64,000 nucleotides of DNA, taken from contig NZ_SJPA01000004.1 of assembly GCF_004332115.1 (NCBI RefSeq), positions 62,001 through 126,000 of the forward strand. The letters run 5' to 3'. Made by a program: the position numbers and the translations under genes. Position 1 is the first letter of the stretch; the number at the start of each line of letters is the position of its first letter. The notes below the pieces were generated by a model. The model saw nothing but the letters and a program-made list of their open reading frames with translations. It was not told the DNA's origin and did no database searches. This document shows, one piece after another, positions 34,569 through 44,014 of this stretch. This DNA is from Chlorobium sp. N1. GTDB taxonomy: Bacteria > Bacteroidota > Chlorobiia > Chlorobiales > Chlorobiaceae.

Positions 34569-35759
34569 TCAGCGGAGAGGGCAGTCGGGTGGTTCGTAGG
34601 GAGGGCAGTCATAGCCGAGCGCACGGGCGGCGGCGTTGTGCAGCCTCGGCCTGAAATCCCTGATCTTGCGGTTCTCCTCGTCCGGGCAGACCCGGTTGCT
34701 GAGCATGATGACGGCGAGCTCTTTTTCCGGGTCGACCCAGATGCTCGTGCCGGTGTAGCCGAGATGGCCCCACGAGTCTTCTGAAAATCCCCCTCCCGCC
34801 GAACTGTAGCCTTCGCGGGAACGCAGGTCCCAGCCGAGCGCACGCTCGTCGTCGCCGCGGCGGCGGGTGAACTCCTTTACCGTCGATTTCCTGAAATAGC
34901 GCACCCCGTCGAGTTTGCCTCCGTTCATGAGCATCCGCATGAATCTCGTCAGGTCCCCCGTGGTGGAGAAGAGTCCGGCGTGGCCGGCAACTCCTCCGAG
35001 GATCGCCGCATTCTGGTCGTTGACGAGGGGGCGTGCTCCGAGTCCCTTTCCCCATGCCGTGTCGCGGCCGGTCGGCGCGATTTCGGCCTGCAAACCGGCC
35101 GGAGGATTGAAGCAGGTCCGGCGCATGCCGAGGGGGAGCGCGAAGCGGGCGTGGAAGTTCTCGGCAAGGCTCCTGCCTGTGACTTTCTCGATGATCCTGC
35201 CGAGGACGATGAAGCCGTTGTCGCTGTAAGCGGTCTGCAGGCCGGGACGCGAGAGGAGCGTATCGGCGTATACCGCTTCGATGAGTTCGCCGGCGCTGCG
35301 GCAGGTTTCGATGTACCAGGCGTGCGCCCGGAGCCCGGAGGTGTGCCGGAGGAGCTGGCGCAGGGTGACTTTCTCCTTGCCGTTCCGGCCGAACGCCGGA
35401 AGGTAGTCGGCGGCCGGCCGGCCGAGGTCGAGCGAATCGCGCTCGACGAGCTGCATGACGACGGAGGTCGTGGCGACCGCTTTCGTCAGCGAGGCCAGGT
35501 CGTAGATGGTTGAGGTGTAGGCCGGTTCGGGGTTGCGGTCGCAACCGGTGGTGCCGAAGGCCTCGTGGAAGAGGGTCTTCCCGCGGTGGACGACGGCGAT
35601 GGAGGCTCCGGGGAAAACCCCCTCCTTCACCCCGTCTTCGGCCAGCCGCCGCAGGGCGCTGAAATCGGGCTCCGATGCCCGGAGCGGCGCCGCCGCTCCC
35701 GCTGCGATCCAGAGCAGGAGGGCGAGGAGGACGCTCCTAGAAAAGCGTGAAGCGCACAT
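34569..35759 (-). CDS. Serine hydrolase of the beta-lactamase/PBP4-like family
   Basis: 396 aa. Signal peptide at the start (SRSVLLALLLWIAAGAAAPL). Catalytic SxxK is in DLASLTKAV, with YSDNGF as the YxN motif near residue 180. GCDRNPEPAYTSTIYDLASL, LLRHTSGLRAH and GHLGYTGTSIWVDPEKELAV are the class C beta-lactamase-like signatures of esterases, D-aminopeptidases and cell-wall hydrolases. A role in envelope remodelling is likely; antibiotic resistance is not implied. The start overlaps the end of mlaD by 23 bp, so it belongs to the lipid-transport operon, which is unusual. Confidence 0.85.
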   Translation of the reverse strand: MCASRFSRSVLLALLLWIAAGAAAPLRASEPDFSALRRLAEDGVKEGVFPGASIAVVHRGKTLFHEAFGTTGCDRNPEPAYTSTIYDLASLTKAVATTSVVMQLVERDSLDLGRPAADYLPAFGRNGKEKVTLRQLLRHTSGLRAHAWYIETCRSAGELIEAVYADTLLSRPGLQTAYSDNGFIVLGRIIEKVTGRSLAENFHARFALPLGMRRTCFNPPAGLQAEIAPTGRDTAWGKGLGARPLVNDQNAAILGGVAGHAGLFSTTGDLTRFMRMLMNGGKLDGVRYFRKSTVKEFTRRRGDDERALGWDLRSREGYSSAGGGFSEDSWGHLGYTGTSIWVDPEKELAVIMLSNRVCPDEENRKIRDFRPRLHNAAARALGYDCPPYEPPDCPLR

Positions 35760-36615
35760 AGCGTTCGGGCCTTTTCTTCAGGTCGACCATGAGCGTGTCG
35801 AGCGAAGAGAGCGCCCTTGAAAGGTTGTCGTACAGTTCGGGGTTCTCCCGGAGCTGGCCGAGCGTTCCCTCGCCGCTGTTGATGGCCGTCATGAGCGAGT
35901 CCGTGGCGGCGGCGGCATGCCGGATCCTTCTGATGGCGTCCGTCGTGTTCTCGGCAAGCTCGGGATCGTTGATGAGTTTCGGCAGCAGTCCCTTGCCGCT
36001 CGAGGCCTTCCTCGATACCGTCGCCAGTTCGTCGGCCGTCCTGCGCAGGCTGCTGACGGTTTCTGCCAGTTCGCTTCCCATCTTCTCGTCGGAAATCAGA
36101 CGTCCGGCAACGCCCTTCCCGTTTTGGAGCTCCTCGAGGAGGCTGTTGATCTTGCCGAGGGCTTCGGATGCGCCGCCGGTCAGCGCCGCCATGCCGTCCT
36201 GCGCGTTGAGGGCGATATAGTCGCCGTCGCGGACCGGTTCGCTCTTTCCTGTCATGATGTCGACGTATTTGTCGCCGAGCACGCCGAGCGAGCGGATGGT
36301 GGCTTTCGAGTCTTTGGTGACGAGGTTTGCGAACTCGTTGCGGATCCGGAGGTCCGCCACCACCATGAGCGAGTCGTCCTTTCGGGTGAACTCCATTTTC
36401 GAGACGGTTCCGACCTTCTTGCCGGAGACCGAGACGAAGTTGTTCTCGGCCAGCCCCTGCATGTTGCCGGCCATCACCTTCACGGTGGTGACTCCGGTGA
36501 ACAGGCTGCTGTTCTTGCCGATGACCAGCCCGAGGTAGGCTGCGAAGCCTATCCCGAAGATGAAGAAGATGCCGGTCTTAAGGTCGCTCCATTTCAGTGC
36601 GTTCGGATTTCTCAT
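35737..36615 (-). CDS. mlaD: MCE-domain lipid transport protein MlaD
   Basis: 292 aa. N-terminal membrane anchor (LKTGIFFIFGIGFAAYLGLV), then one MCE domain at about residues 38-115 (VKVMAGNMQGLAENNFVSVS, KVGTVSKMEF, GVLGDKYVDIMTG). The C-terminal half is helical with repeated GKG motifs (LQNGKGVAGRL, SSGKGLLPKL, SGEGTLGQL), longer than E. coli MlaD and typical of MCE proteins forming extended channels. It binds phospholipids between the inner and outer membranes. Third gene of mlaE-mlaF-mlaD; mlaB, mlaC and mlaA are not here. Confidence 0.9.
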   Translation of the reverse strand: MRNPNALKWSDLKTGIFFIFGIGFAAYLGLVIGKNSSLFTGVTTVKVMAGNMQGLAENNFVSVSGKKVGTVSKMEFTRKDDSLMVVADLRIRNEFANLVTKDSKATIRSLGVLGDKYVDIMTGKSEPVRDGDYIALNAQDGMAALTGGASEALGKINSLLEELQNGKGVAGRLISDEKMGSELAETVSSLRRTADELATVSRKASSGKGLLPKLINDPELAENTTDAIRRIRHAAAATDSLMTAINSGEGTLGQLRENPELYDNLSRALSSLDTLMVDLKKRPERYVRFTLF

Positions 36616-36636
36616 GCCCGCTTGGTTCGTTTTCTG

Positions 36637-37371
36637 TTACTGTTCAAGGATCTTGTCGGAGAGGATGGAGCGGATGAACGGATGGTCCGCTCCGTGCAGT
36701 TTGCCGGCCGCGTCGTCGAAGATGATCTCTCCCTTGTAGAGTACGGCCGCCTGGTCGGCGACTGCGAAGACGTCGTCGATGATATGGGTGACGATCACCG
36801 CCCCGAGGTTGTCGTGGTGGCGCAGGGAGCTGATGAGCGAGAGGATTTTTTTCGAGCTGACGGGGTCGAGTCCTGCGGTCGGTTCGTCGAAAAGGATCAT
36901 GTGGGGGCGGAAGATCAGCGCCCGGCCTATGGCCACCCTCTTGCGCATGCCGCCGCTGAGGCTTTCGGGGAGCTGCTCCTCGTAGCCTTCGAGTCCTGCG
37001 AACTGGATCTGCTCCTGCACACGCCTGCGGATTTCCTCTTCGGGGAGGTTGAGGTTCTCGCGCAGGAAAAAGCCGAGGTTCTGGCTGATCGACATGGAGT
37101 CGAAGAGCGCATTGCCCTGGAAGACCATGCCCATCTTCCTCCGGATCGGATAGAGTTCCGACTCCTTCATCTCGGAGATGTCCGTGCCGTCGACGAAGAC
37201 CTGGCCGGAGGTCGGCTTCAGGAGCCCGAGCATCAGCTTGAGGATGGTGCTCTTGCCGACGCCGCTCGGGCCGAGGATTGCCTTGATCGTGTTGTCCTCG
37301 ATCTTCAGGGAGACGTTCCTCAGGATCTCCTTCTCGCCGTATTTCAGGCTGACGTTGCGTAGTTCTATCAC
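36637..37371 (-). CDS. mlaF: ABC transporter ATP-binding protein of the MCE/Mla system
   Basis: 244 aa. Walker A LGPSGVGKSTILKL, Q-loop MVFQGNALFDSM, signature SLSGGMRKRVAIGRAL, Walker B MILFDEPTAGLDPVSS, and H-loop VIVTHIIDD. The MRKRVAIGRAL variant and the domain length are those of MlaF/MkL. It powers lipid transfer through MlaE and MlaD. Spaced 5 bp from mlaE and 21 bp from mlaD. Confidence 0.93.
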   Translation of the reverse strand: MIELRNVSLKYGEKEILRNVSLKIEDNTIKAILGPSGVGKSTILKLMLGLLKPTSGQVFVDGTDISEMKESELYPIRRKMGMVFQGNALFDSMSISQNLGFFLRENLNLPEEEIRRRVQEQIQFAGLEGYEEQLPESLSGGMRKRVAIGRALIFRPHMILFDEPTAGLDPVSSKKILSLISSLRHHDNLGAVIVTHIIDDVFAVADQAAVLYKGEIIFDDAAGKLHGADHPFIRSILSDKILEQ

Positions 37372-37375
37372 GGGG

Positions 37376-38170
37376 CTACATGTTTTCCAGGACGATCTTC
37401 GAGACGTAGAAGTTGGCGATGAGCACCAGTCCCGATGAGACGACGATGCCCTTGATGGTCGAGCGCCCGACGCCGGAGGTGCCGCCGCTTGCCGAAAACC
37501 CGTTGAAGCTGCTGACGAGGGTGATGATGACGGCGAATACCGGGGCCTTGGCGAACCCGACCACGAAATCCTTCATGGCCAGGCGCGGATAGACCGAGTT
37601 CCAGAAGATGCCCGGGTCGAGGTGGTGGTAATGCTCGGCCATATAGGCCGCGCTGTGCAGTCCGGCGAAGTCGGAGAGTGCCGTGAGCGGCAGGAACATG
37701 ACGAGGGCGGCCGCGAGGCGCGGCATGACGAGCTTGGCGATCGGGTCGGTGCCGAAGGCGCGGAGCGCGTCGATCTGCTCGGAGATCTGCATCGCGCCGA
37801 GCTCTGCGCCGTTGCGCGAACCGAACCGGGCCGAGAGCATGAGTCCCATCAGGAGCGGGCCGAGCTCGCGGATGACGGAGATGGAGGTCGAGCGGCCGAG
37901 CATGGTCTTTGCGCCGAAGTCCTCGAGAAGGTTGCCGACCTCGATCGCCAGCAGCGATCCGATCGAGATGGCGCTGACGAGCACGATCGGAATGGAGTCC
38001 GCTCCGCAGATGGTCGCCTGGTCGAGGAAGTCCCGCCAGTAGCGGCGGATCTTCGGCATGGTCGCGAACGCCCGCATCGAGAACAGGAAAAACTCCTGCA
38101 TGGTGAGGAAGAATCCTTTGAGGCGCAGCGTCAGGTGGTGGGCCAGGTTGCGTATGTGGGTTGCTGGCAT
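37376..38170 (-). CDS. mlaE: MCE/Mla transporter permease
   Basis: 264 aa from the ATG at 38170 (the family start; 31 more in-frame residues upstream are not family-like). Five to six helices. The MlaE signatures are visible: TMLGRSTSISVIRELGPLL, MLSARFGSRNGAELGAM, EQIDALRAFGTDPIAKLVMP and GFAKAPVFAVIITLVSSFNG. First gene of the lipid-transport operon; a GATATTTG box precedes it by about 70 bp. Confidence 0.93.
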   Translation of the reverse strand: MPATHIRNLAHHLTLRLKGFFLTMQEFFLFSMRAFATMPKIRRYWRDFLDQATICGADSIPIVLVSAISIGSLLAIEVGNLLEDFGAKTMLGRSTSISVIRELGPLLMGLMLSARFGSRNGAELGAMQISEQIDALRAFGTDPIAKLVMPRLAAALVMFLPLTALSDFAGLHSAAYMAEHYHHLDPGIFWNSVYPRLAMKDFVVGFAKAPVFAVIITLVSSFNGFSASGGTSGVGRSTIKGIVVSSGLVLIANFYVSKIVLENM

Positions 38171-38237
38171 GGCTTGTGATCCAATGGGGCCGGCACCGCC
38201 GGAGCGGTGCCGCCTGTAAAATGAGCTGGGATAATAG

Positions 38238-38245
38238 CAAATATC
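38238..38245 (-). promoter_or_regulatory. Possible promoter box (GATATTTG) for the mla operon
   Basis: GATATTTG on the minus strand, followed by CTATTAT. It is two bases off the GTAYMTTG consensus but lies at the expected distance from mlaE. Confidence 0.3.
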
Positions 38246-38270
38246 GCGGACTTCACCAATCACAAGGCCC

Positions 38271-39131
38271 TCAGGCCTTGACCAGCCTGCTTCTCATCTT
38301 CTCCACCCAGTCGCCCGGTATGTTCACCTTCCCGAAGGTGTCGTCGTCGCGGTCCTTGAGGCCGTGGTAGTCCGATCCTCCGCTGAAGAGCATGAAGTAC
38401 TCGTTGGCGATCTGGCGGTAGTAGTTCTGCTTGTAGGTGTCGTGCGAGGGGTGCACGATCTCGATGCCGTCGAGTCCGAGCGTGATCAGCTGCTTGAGGA
38501 TCTCGTCCGGGGCGCTCTGGCCCGGATGGGCCAGGAACGAAAGTCCTCCGGCCTCGTTCAGGAGCCGTATGACCTCGCCGGGATGGGTTTCGATGCTCTT
38601 GACGTAGGCCGGACTGTGGGCTCCGAGGTACTTGCTGAACGCTTCGCTGAAGCTTCTGACGTAGCCGCCGTCCTGCAGCACCGCCGCGATGTGCGGCCGG
38701 CCGACGCTGCCGTTCTGGGCCTTGAGGATGATCTGGTCGAGGCCGATCTTGACCCCCATCTTGGCGAGTTTGCCCACCATGCGTTCCGCCCGCTGGGTGC
38801 GAAGTTCCCGGCAGTGGTCGAGGTATCCCGTGAGGGCGGGGTGCCGGTGGTCGAAAAAATATCCCAGGACATGGATGTCGTAGCCCTGGTAGGTCGAGCT
38901 CATTTCCACACCGTGAATGAGCTCCAGGCCTTTGGCTGAGGCTGATGGCTTTGCTTTGTCTATGCCTGCGACGGAATCATGGTCGGTGATGCTGATGGCA
39001 GAGAGCCCTGCGGCTGAGGCCTTTTCAACGATCTCCTCGGGGGTATGGATTCCGTCCGAACACTTGGTGTGTATATGTAAGTCTGCTTTATCAAAGCCAT
39101 TAAGCCCTGCGCCGGATGAGCTCGGAGGCAT
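38271..39131 (-). CDS. PHP-domain phosphoesterase (YciV/RnaseAM-like)
   Basis: 286 aa. The metal-binding motifs of the PHP fold are clear: DLHIHTKCSDG near residue 17, SITDHDSVAG near 50, HGVEMS near 75, then SFLAHPGQS and GSDYHGLKD at the end. Family members act as 3',5'-nucleoside bisphosphate phosphatases or 5'-3' exoribonucleases that trim rRNA. The whole protein is one PHP domain. Standing alone between the mla operon and uppP; 140 bp follow without a gene. Confidence 0.85.
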   Translation of the reverse strand: MPPSSSGAGLNGFDKADLHIHTKCSDGIHTPEEIVEKASAAGLSAISITDHDSVAGIDKAKPSASAKGLELIHGVEMSSTYQGYDIHVLGYFFDHRHPALTGYLDHCRELRTQRAERMVGKLAKMGVKIGLDQIILKAQNGSVGRPHIAAVLQDGGYVRSFSEAFSKYLGAHSPAYVKSIETHPGEVIRLLNEAGGLSFLAHPGQSAPDEILKQLITLGLDGIEIVHPSHDTYKQNYYRQIANEYFMLFSGGSDYHGLKDRDDDTFGKVNIPGDWVEKMRSRLVKA

Positions 39132-39271
39132 GGCTGCAAGGTATTAAAAGGTTGATGTCTATAGCCCTATATATAAGAAAAATTCGCCGATGTAGCAGAG
39201 AAAAGAGAATGATTCTCCGGCCTAAAAAGTTGCATTCCGGTCCCTTCCGCTCCGGGCCGGAAGGGAGCGTT

Positions 39272-40120
39272 TCAGGGCTGGATCGATCCTCCGCCGAGCA
39301 GCAGGAGGAGAGCCGCGCCGGCGGCGAGGCGGTAGGCGATGAAGATGCTGGTGGTGTGCTCCTTGAGGTAGCTGAGCAGGAGGGCGATCGAGAGGTAGCC
39401 GACGACGGCCGCCGTGAGGGTCGCCACGAGGAGGTTCACGATGTTGCCCTGGTCGGCGAGGATGAGGTCCCAGGTTTTGTAGAGTTCGAACAGGCCGGCG
39501 GCCAGGACCGCGGGAAGGGAGAGGAGGAACGAGAAGCGTGCGGCGCTCTCGCGCGAGAGGTTCAAAAGGAGCCCGCCGGTGATGGTGGTGCCGGAGCGCG
39601 AGGAGCCGGGGATGAGGGCGACGGCCTGGGCAAGTCCGATGAGGAGGGCCTCTTTCCAGCCGATCTCCTCCATCGACTTGAGCGCGCGTCCTTCCTGCAG
39701 GCGTTTTTTGATCTTCCATTCCGCCATGGAGAGCACGAGCGCGAGCACGATGAGCGCCCCGCTGATCCAGTAGAGGGAGCGGAGGGTGGTTTCGATCTCA
39801 TGCTTGAAGAGGAGGCCGAAGGCGACGATCGGCACCGTTCCGGCGGCGATCATCCAGCCCATCTTCGACTCCGCCTCCTCGAGCGGCCTGCCTTTCAGGA
39901 TTCCCGCCACGACCGATTTCAGGATGGCGGCGATGTCTCGCCGGAAGTAGAGCATGACGGCGGCGAGGGTGCCGATCTGGATGATGGCCGTGAAGGCCGC
40001 ACCGGGATCCTCCCATCCGAGAATGGCCGGGATGATGCGCAGGTGCGCCGTGCTGCTGATGGGGAGGAACTCCGTGAGGCCCTGGATGAGGCCGAGCAGG
40101 ATCGCCTGGATGAGGGTCAT
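39272..40120 (-). CDS. uppP: Undecaprenyl-diphosphatase
   Basis: 282 aa from the ATG at 40120. Recycles undecaprenyl pyrophosphate for peptidoglycan and surface polysaccharide. N-terminal LGLIQGLTEFLPISSTAHLR holds the first catalytic motif (E/Q-x-EFLPISSTAH), and ALIPGSSRSGTTITGG the second (GSSRSG). About eight helices. Third gene of pdxJ-rdgB-uppP, 2 bp after rdgB. The hairpin at 39244-39268 (CCCTTCCG...CGGAAGGG) may terminate this operon, though its T run is displaced. Confidence 0.93.
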   Translation of the reverse strand: MTLIQAILLGLIQGLTEFLPISSTAHLRIIPAILGWEDPGAAFTAIIQIGTLAAVMLYFRRDIAAILKSVVAGILKGRPLEEAESKMGWMIAAGTVPIVAFGLLFKHEIETTLRSLYWISGALIVLALVLSMAEWKIKKRLQEGRALKSMEEIGWKEALLIGLAQAVALIPGSSRSGTTITGGLLLNLSRESAARFSFLLSLPAVLAAGLFELYKTWDLILADQGNIVNLLVATLTAAVVGYLSIALLLSYLKEHTTSIFIAYRLAAGAALLLLLGGGSIQP

Positions 40121-40122
40121 GG

Positions 40123-40788
40123 CTATGGCTTGGTGATGGTGTGGAGCCAGGAGAGGGTGCGGCGGAGGGCGAGACCCCGGTGGCTGATGGCGTTTTTTTC
40201 TTCGGCATTCATCGAGGCGAATGTCCTTCCTGTGGCGTCTGCCCTGAAGACGGGGTCGTAGCCGAACCCGCCCGTTCCTTCGGGAGCGGTCGTGATGGCG
40301 CCTTCCACCCGCCCTTCTTCGCAATGTTCGAACACCCTGCCGCCTTCGTGGCATGGCAGCGTGCCCCTGAGGGCGATGACCGTGCGGAACCGGGCGGAGC
40401 GGGCCTCCACTCCCTCCAGTTCCCGGAGGAGGTGCAGGACGTTTTCTTCGTAGGTTGGTTTCCTGCCGTCCGCCGTCGGCGCGAACCGGGCCGAATAGAC
40501 TCCCGGCCGGCCGCCGAGCGGGTCGACCTCGAGGCCGGTGTCGTCGGCAAGTGCGATCATGGACGGGAAACGTTCCGAGAGCATCTCGAAGATGGCCCGC
40601 GCCTTCAGGAGGGCGTTGCCCTCGAGCGTCTCCTCCGTCTCCTCGATCTCCGTCCGGATTCCCTCGTCCATGAGGGTGGTGACCCTGAAGCGGGGGGAAA
40701 TCCTTTCGAGGAGGGGGCTCAGCTCGCGCACCTTGTCGGGGTTGGCGGTGGCGAGCACGATGGTGGTGATGGGTGCGGACGGGTGCAT
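40123..40788 (-). CDS. rdgB: Non-canonical purine NTP pyrophosphatase
   Basis: 221 aa. Hydrolyses ITP/XTP/dITP and keeps them out of nucleic acids. IVLATANPDKVRELSPLLER, then LADDTGLEVDPLGGRPGVYSA, GTGGFGYDPVFRAD and SHRGLALR are the HAM1/RdgB signatures. Sits between pdxJ (1-bp gap) and uppP (2-bp gap), so the three are tightly coupled. Confidence 0.95.
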   Translation of the reverse strand: MHPSAPITTIVLATANPDKVRELSPLLERISPRFRVTTLMDEGIRTEIEETEETLEGNALLKARAIFEMLSERFPSMIALADDTGLEVDPLGGRPGVYSARFAPTADGRKPTYEENVLHLLRELEGVEARSARFRTVIALRGTLPCHEGGRVFEHCEEGRVEGAITTAPEGTGGFGYDPVFRADATGRTFASMNAEEKNAISHRGLALRRTLSWLHTITKP

Positions 40789-40789
40789 C

Positions 40790-41497
40790 TCAGCCGATGA
40801 GCTCGAGCATTTCCCGAACAGCCTCGGGGATGCCGACGAAGGCAGCCCTGGAGATGAGGGCGTGGCCGATGCTGACCTCCTCGATCTCCCCGATGCTTTT
40901 GAACGGTGCGATGTTTCGGTAGTTGAGCCCGTGGCCGGCTACCACCCTGAGGCCGCGGCCGGCGGCGTAGGCCGCCGCGCTTCGGATCCGCTCGAATTCT
41001 TTCGCCTGTTCGGCTCCCTCCTTCAGTGCGTAGGAGCCGGTATGGAGCTCGACCAGGTCGGCCCCGGCTTCGGCGGCCAGATCGATCGCATCCCTGTCGG
41101 GTTCGATGAAGATGCTTGCTTCGATGCCTGCGGCCCTGATCGGTTCGAGGAACTCCGCGAGGCGCCGGAAGTGCCGCCTGATGTCGAAGCCTCCCTCGGT
41201 GGTGAGCTCCTCGCGTTTTTCCGGCACGAGCGTGATCAGTTCCGGCACGGTTTCGATGGCGATCCGCTGCATCTCGTCGGTCATTGCCATCTCCAGGTCG
41301 AGCTTCGTCGTGACGGCCCGGCGCAGCGCCCTGAGGTCGCTGTCGCGGATATGGCGGCGGTCTTCGCGCAGGTGGCAGACGATGCCGACCGCACCGCTTT
41401 TCTCCGCGAGGAGTGCGGCATCCACGGGGTTCGGCTCGCCCTCGTTGCGGGCGTTGCGCAGCGTTGCGATATGGTCGATGTTGACGGCGAGGCGCAT
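40790..41497 (-). CDS. pdxJ: Pyridoxine 5'-phosphate synthase
   Basis: 235 aa TIM barrel that joins 3-hydroxy-1-aminoacetone phosphate and deoxyxylulose-5-phosphate, the product of Dxs (47792-49690), to make vitamin B6. Typical segments: [73 protein letters not shown] and [11 protein letters not shown]. Divergent from mutS2 across 141 bp. Confidence 0.96.
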   Translation of the reverse strand: MRLAVNIDHIATLRNARNEGEPNPVDAALLAEKSGAVGIVCHLREDRRHIRDSDLRALRRAVTTKLDLEMAMTDEMQRIAIETVPELITLVPEKREELTTEGGFDIRRHFRRLAEFLEPIRAAGIEASIFIEPDRDAIDLAAEAGADLVELHTGSYALKEGAEQAKEFERIRSAAAYAAGRGLRVVAGHGLNYRNIAPFKSIGEIEEVSIGHALISRAAFVGIPEAVREMLELIG

Positions 41498-41594
41498 GGT
41501 TCGTTCGGCTCTTGGTTTTCGGGGAGGTCCCGCTGGGGCATTGCGGATAATAATGAAAAAAAGGCCAAAGCGTCAAAACTCTCCCGCCCATCGC

Positions 41595-41602
41595 GTATCT
41601 TG
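41595..41602 (+). promoter_or_regulatory. Promoter-like box (GTATCTTG) for mutS2
   Basis: Exact GTAYMTTG box, 37 bp before the mutS2 ATG at 41639. It excludes the much longer upstream open frame as coding. Confidence 0.5.
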
Positions 41603-41638
41603 CCATCCTCCTATCAATCAAGACTCAGAGAGCGCGGC

Positions 41639-44014
41639 ATGGCGGAGGCAGGGGCCACAGGAAAAAAACTGGAGTTCGACAGGGTCGCCGCCCATGCGGC
41701 GCGCCATGCCCTTTCCGCATACGGCCGCGACGAACTCCTTTCCTCGCCGGCCTTCGACGATCGGTCGGCCCTGCAGGAGGAGCTCGAACGGGTGCTGGAG
41801 CTGAAGGGGTTCCTTGAGGAGGGCTCCTCCCTTCCCTTCGACGGGCTTTCCGACATGCGTCCGCTGCTGCGGACCCTCCGCACCGAGGGCGGGGTGCTCG
41901 AAGCTTCCGAACTCCTGGAACTCTCGCGTTTTCTCGATGCCGCTTCGGCCCTCCGCCGCAGGATGATGCGCGAGGGGGAGCTGCGCCCGCGCCTGGCTGC
42001 GTTCTGTTCCTCGATCGAGGAGGACGGGGCGGTCCGGCCACTCGTCCGCTCCATCGTCGACGAGGACGGGACGGTGAAGAGTTCCGCGAGCCCGGAGCTT
42101 GCACGGATCCGCCGCAGCCTCTCGGAGCGGCGGCGCTCGCTGGCCCGCACGATGGAGCGCATCCTCGGCTCGTGCCGCTCCAGCGGCTGGCTGATGGAGG
42201 AGACCCCGACCATCCGCAACGGTCGGCTGTGCCTGCCGATGCGGCTCGAGTACCGCCATCGGGTTCCGGGTTTCGTGCAGGACTACTCCGGCAGCGGCCA
42301 GACCGTCTTCCTCGAGCCCGCCGAGTGCATGGAGATCACCAACGCCATCCTCGAAGGCGAAATCGAGGAGCGCCGTGAGGTCGAGCGCATCCTCCGGGAG
42401 ACGACCGGGCGCATCAGGCCGGAAGAGCCGTCGATCGAGCGCAGCACCCGCCGGCTGGCCGCCTTCGACTCGCTCTACGCCAGGGCGCGCCTTGCTCTCG
42501 AGACCCGCTCCGTCCTGCCCTCCGTTTCGACGGGCGGGGAGCTGCGCATCCGGCGCGGCTACCATCCCTGGCTGCTCATTTCGCATCCCGACCGCGAGGT
42601 CTTTCCCCTCGACATGGAACTCGGGGCCGACGAGCGGGTGCTGATCATCTCAGGGCCGAACGCCGGCGGCAAGTCCGTGGCCATGAAGACTGCGGGACTG
42701 CTCTCCTGGATGCTCCGCCGGGGCTACCTCCTGCCGTGCAGCGAGAGCTCCGTTTTCCCGCTCTTCCGGGACATCCGCATCGGCATCGGCGATGAGCAGT
42801 CGATCGAGAACGACCTCTCCACCTTCAGCTCGCACCTGCGCGAAGTGCGCAGCATCACCGAAGATGCCGGCCCCGGTTCGCTCGTGCTCATCGACGAGCT
42901 CTGCTCCGGCACCGACGTCGAGGAGGGGAGCGCCATCGCCCGCGCAGTCATCGAGGAGCTCCTCCGGCGGGGTTCGAAGGCCGTCGTCACCACTCATCTC
43001 GGTGATCTGAAGGCATACGCCCACGCTCGCGAAGGGGTCGTCAACGGCGCGATGGAGTTCGACCGCCGGGCCCTCGAGCCGACCTTCCGCTTCATCAAGG
43101 GGGTGCCGGGCAGCAGCTTCGCCTTCGCCATGATGCAGCGCATGGGCTTTTCCTCCGCCATGGTCGAGGAGGCCGAGTCGTTCATCGGCGAGGGGAAGCG
43201 GGGACTCGAGGAGCTGCTCGAGGACCTGCAGGAGCTGCTTTCGGAGAATCGCCGCCGCCACGGGGAACTCGAGGCTGCCTCTGCCCGGCTTGCGCTCCGC
43301 GAAGAGGCGGTTGCCGGGGCCGAGTCCGCCCTCCGGCGCCGTGAGCGCGAAGAGAAGCAGAAGGCGCAGAGGGAGCTGCAGCGGGAGTTCGAGCTGGCGC
43401 GCCGACAGATCCGCGATATCCTCGCCGAGGCGAAGGCGGCCGGCACGGATCCGAAAAAAGTGCAGGCGGCGCGCCAGAAGCTCGCCCTGCGGGCCGGCGA
43501 AGCCGACCGGAAAGGGTCGGCCTCAATGGCCGATGCCGCTCCGGCCGCAGATTTCAGCATCCGCCCCGGGGATCTGGTCAGGCTCCTCGACAGCTCCGCC
43601 TCGGGCGAGGTCGAAAGCATCAGGGGGGACTCGGCCGTCGTACTCTGCGGCAACTTCCGGCTCACCACCCAGCTCTCGAACCTCGAGAAGACCTCCCGGC
43701 GCCAGCTGAAGAAGGCATCCCCGGTTCCCGTGAAGGGCTCGACGGGGTGGAGCGCCACCACCGCCCCGGTGGAGTCGACCACGCTCGACCTCCGCGGACT
43801 CACCGGGGACGAGGCCGTCGACAGGATCGGGCGCTTCCTCGATGCCCTCCGGCTCAACCGGATCGAGCGCTGTACCATCATCCACGGGATGGGCACCGGC
43901 GCCCTGCGCCGCCGCACCGAAGAGCTGCTCCGCAGCCATCCCCACGTCCAGTCCTGGAGGCCCGGCCAGCAGGGCGAGGGAGGGGCGGGGGTCACCGTCG
44001 TCACCATCGGCTGA
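41639..44014 (+). CDS. mutS2: Endonuclease MutS2
   Basis: 791 aa. Helical clamp and lever region to about residue 320, then the ABC ATPase with Walker A SGPNAGGKSVAMKTAGLL, DEQSIENDLSTFSSH and Walker B LVLIDELCSGTDVEEGSAIA. A coiled coil with many Arg/Glu follows (about 520-620), and the C-terminal Smr nuclease domain has STTLDLRGLTGDEAVDRI and IHGMGTGALRRR. It lacks MutS domain I, so it does not serve mismatch repair; MutS2 proteins suppress recombination or split collided ribosomes. Start chosen by family length and the promoter box. Confidence 0.93.
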   Translation: MAEAGATGKKLEFDRVAAHAARHALSAYGRDELLSSPAFDDRSALQEELERVLELKGFLEEGSSLPFDGLSDMRPLLRTLRTEGGVLEASELLELSRFLDAASALRRRMMREGELRPRLAAFCSSIEEDGAVRPLVRSIVDEDGTVKSSASPELARIRRSLSERRRSLARTMERILGSCRSSGWLMEETPTIRNGRLCLPMRLEYRHRVPGFVQDYSGSGQTVFLEPAECMEITNAILEGEIEERREVERILRETTGRIRPEEPSIERSTRRLAAFDSLYARARLALETRSVLPSVSTGGELRIRRGYHPWLLISHPDREVFPLDMELGADERVLIISGPNAGGKSVAMKTAGLLSWMLRRGYLLPCSESSVFPLFRDIRIGIGDEQSIENDLSTFSSHLREVRSITEDAGPGSLVLIDELCSGTDVEEGSAIARAVIEELLRRGSKAVVTTHLGDLKAYAHAREGVVNGAMEFDRRALEPTFRFIKGVPGSSFAFAMMQRMGFSSAMVEEAESFIGEGKRGLEELLEDLQELLSENRRRHGELEAASARLALREEAVAGAESALRRREREEKQKAQRELQREFELARRQIRDILAEAKAAGTDPKKVQAARQKLALRAGEADRKGSASMADAAPAADFSIRPGDLVRLLDSSASGEVESIRGDSAVVLCGNFRLTTQLSNLEKTSRRQLKKASPVPVKGSTGWSATTAPVESTTLDLRGLTGDEAVDRIGRFLDALRLNRIERCTIIHGMGTGALRRRTEELLRSHPHVQSWRPGQQGEGGAGVTVVTIG

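Noticed and set aside
39244-39268. Hairpin after uppP as a firm terminator
   Set aside because: The stem is good but the T run lies about 12 nt away, so it is only mentioned under uppP.
40538-41638. Open frame extending mutS2 upstream by 367 codons
   Set aside because: It runs antisense through rdgB and pdxJ and passes through a promoter-like box; the MutS2 family starts at 41639.
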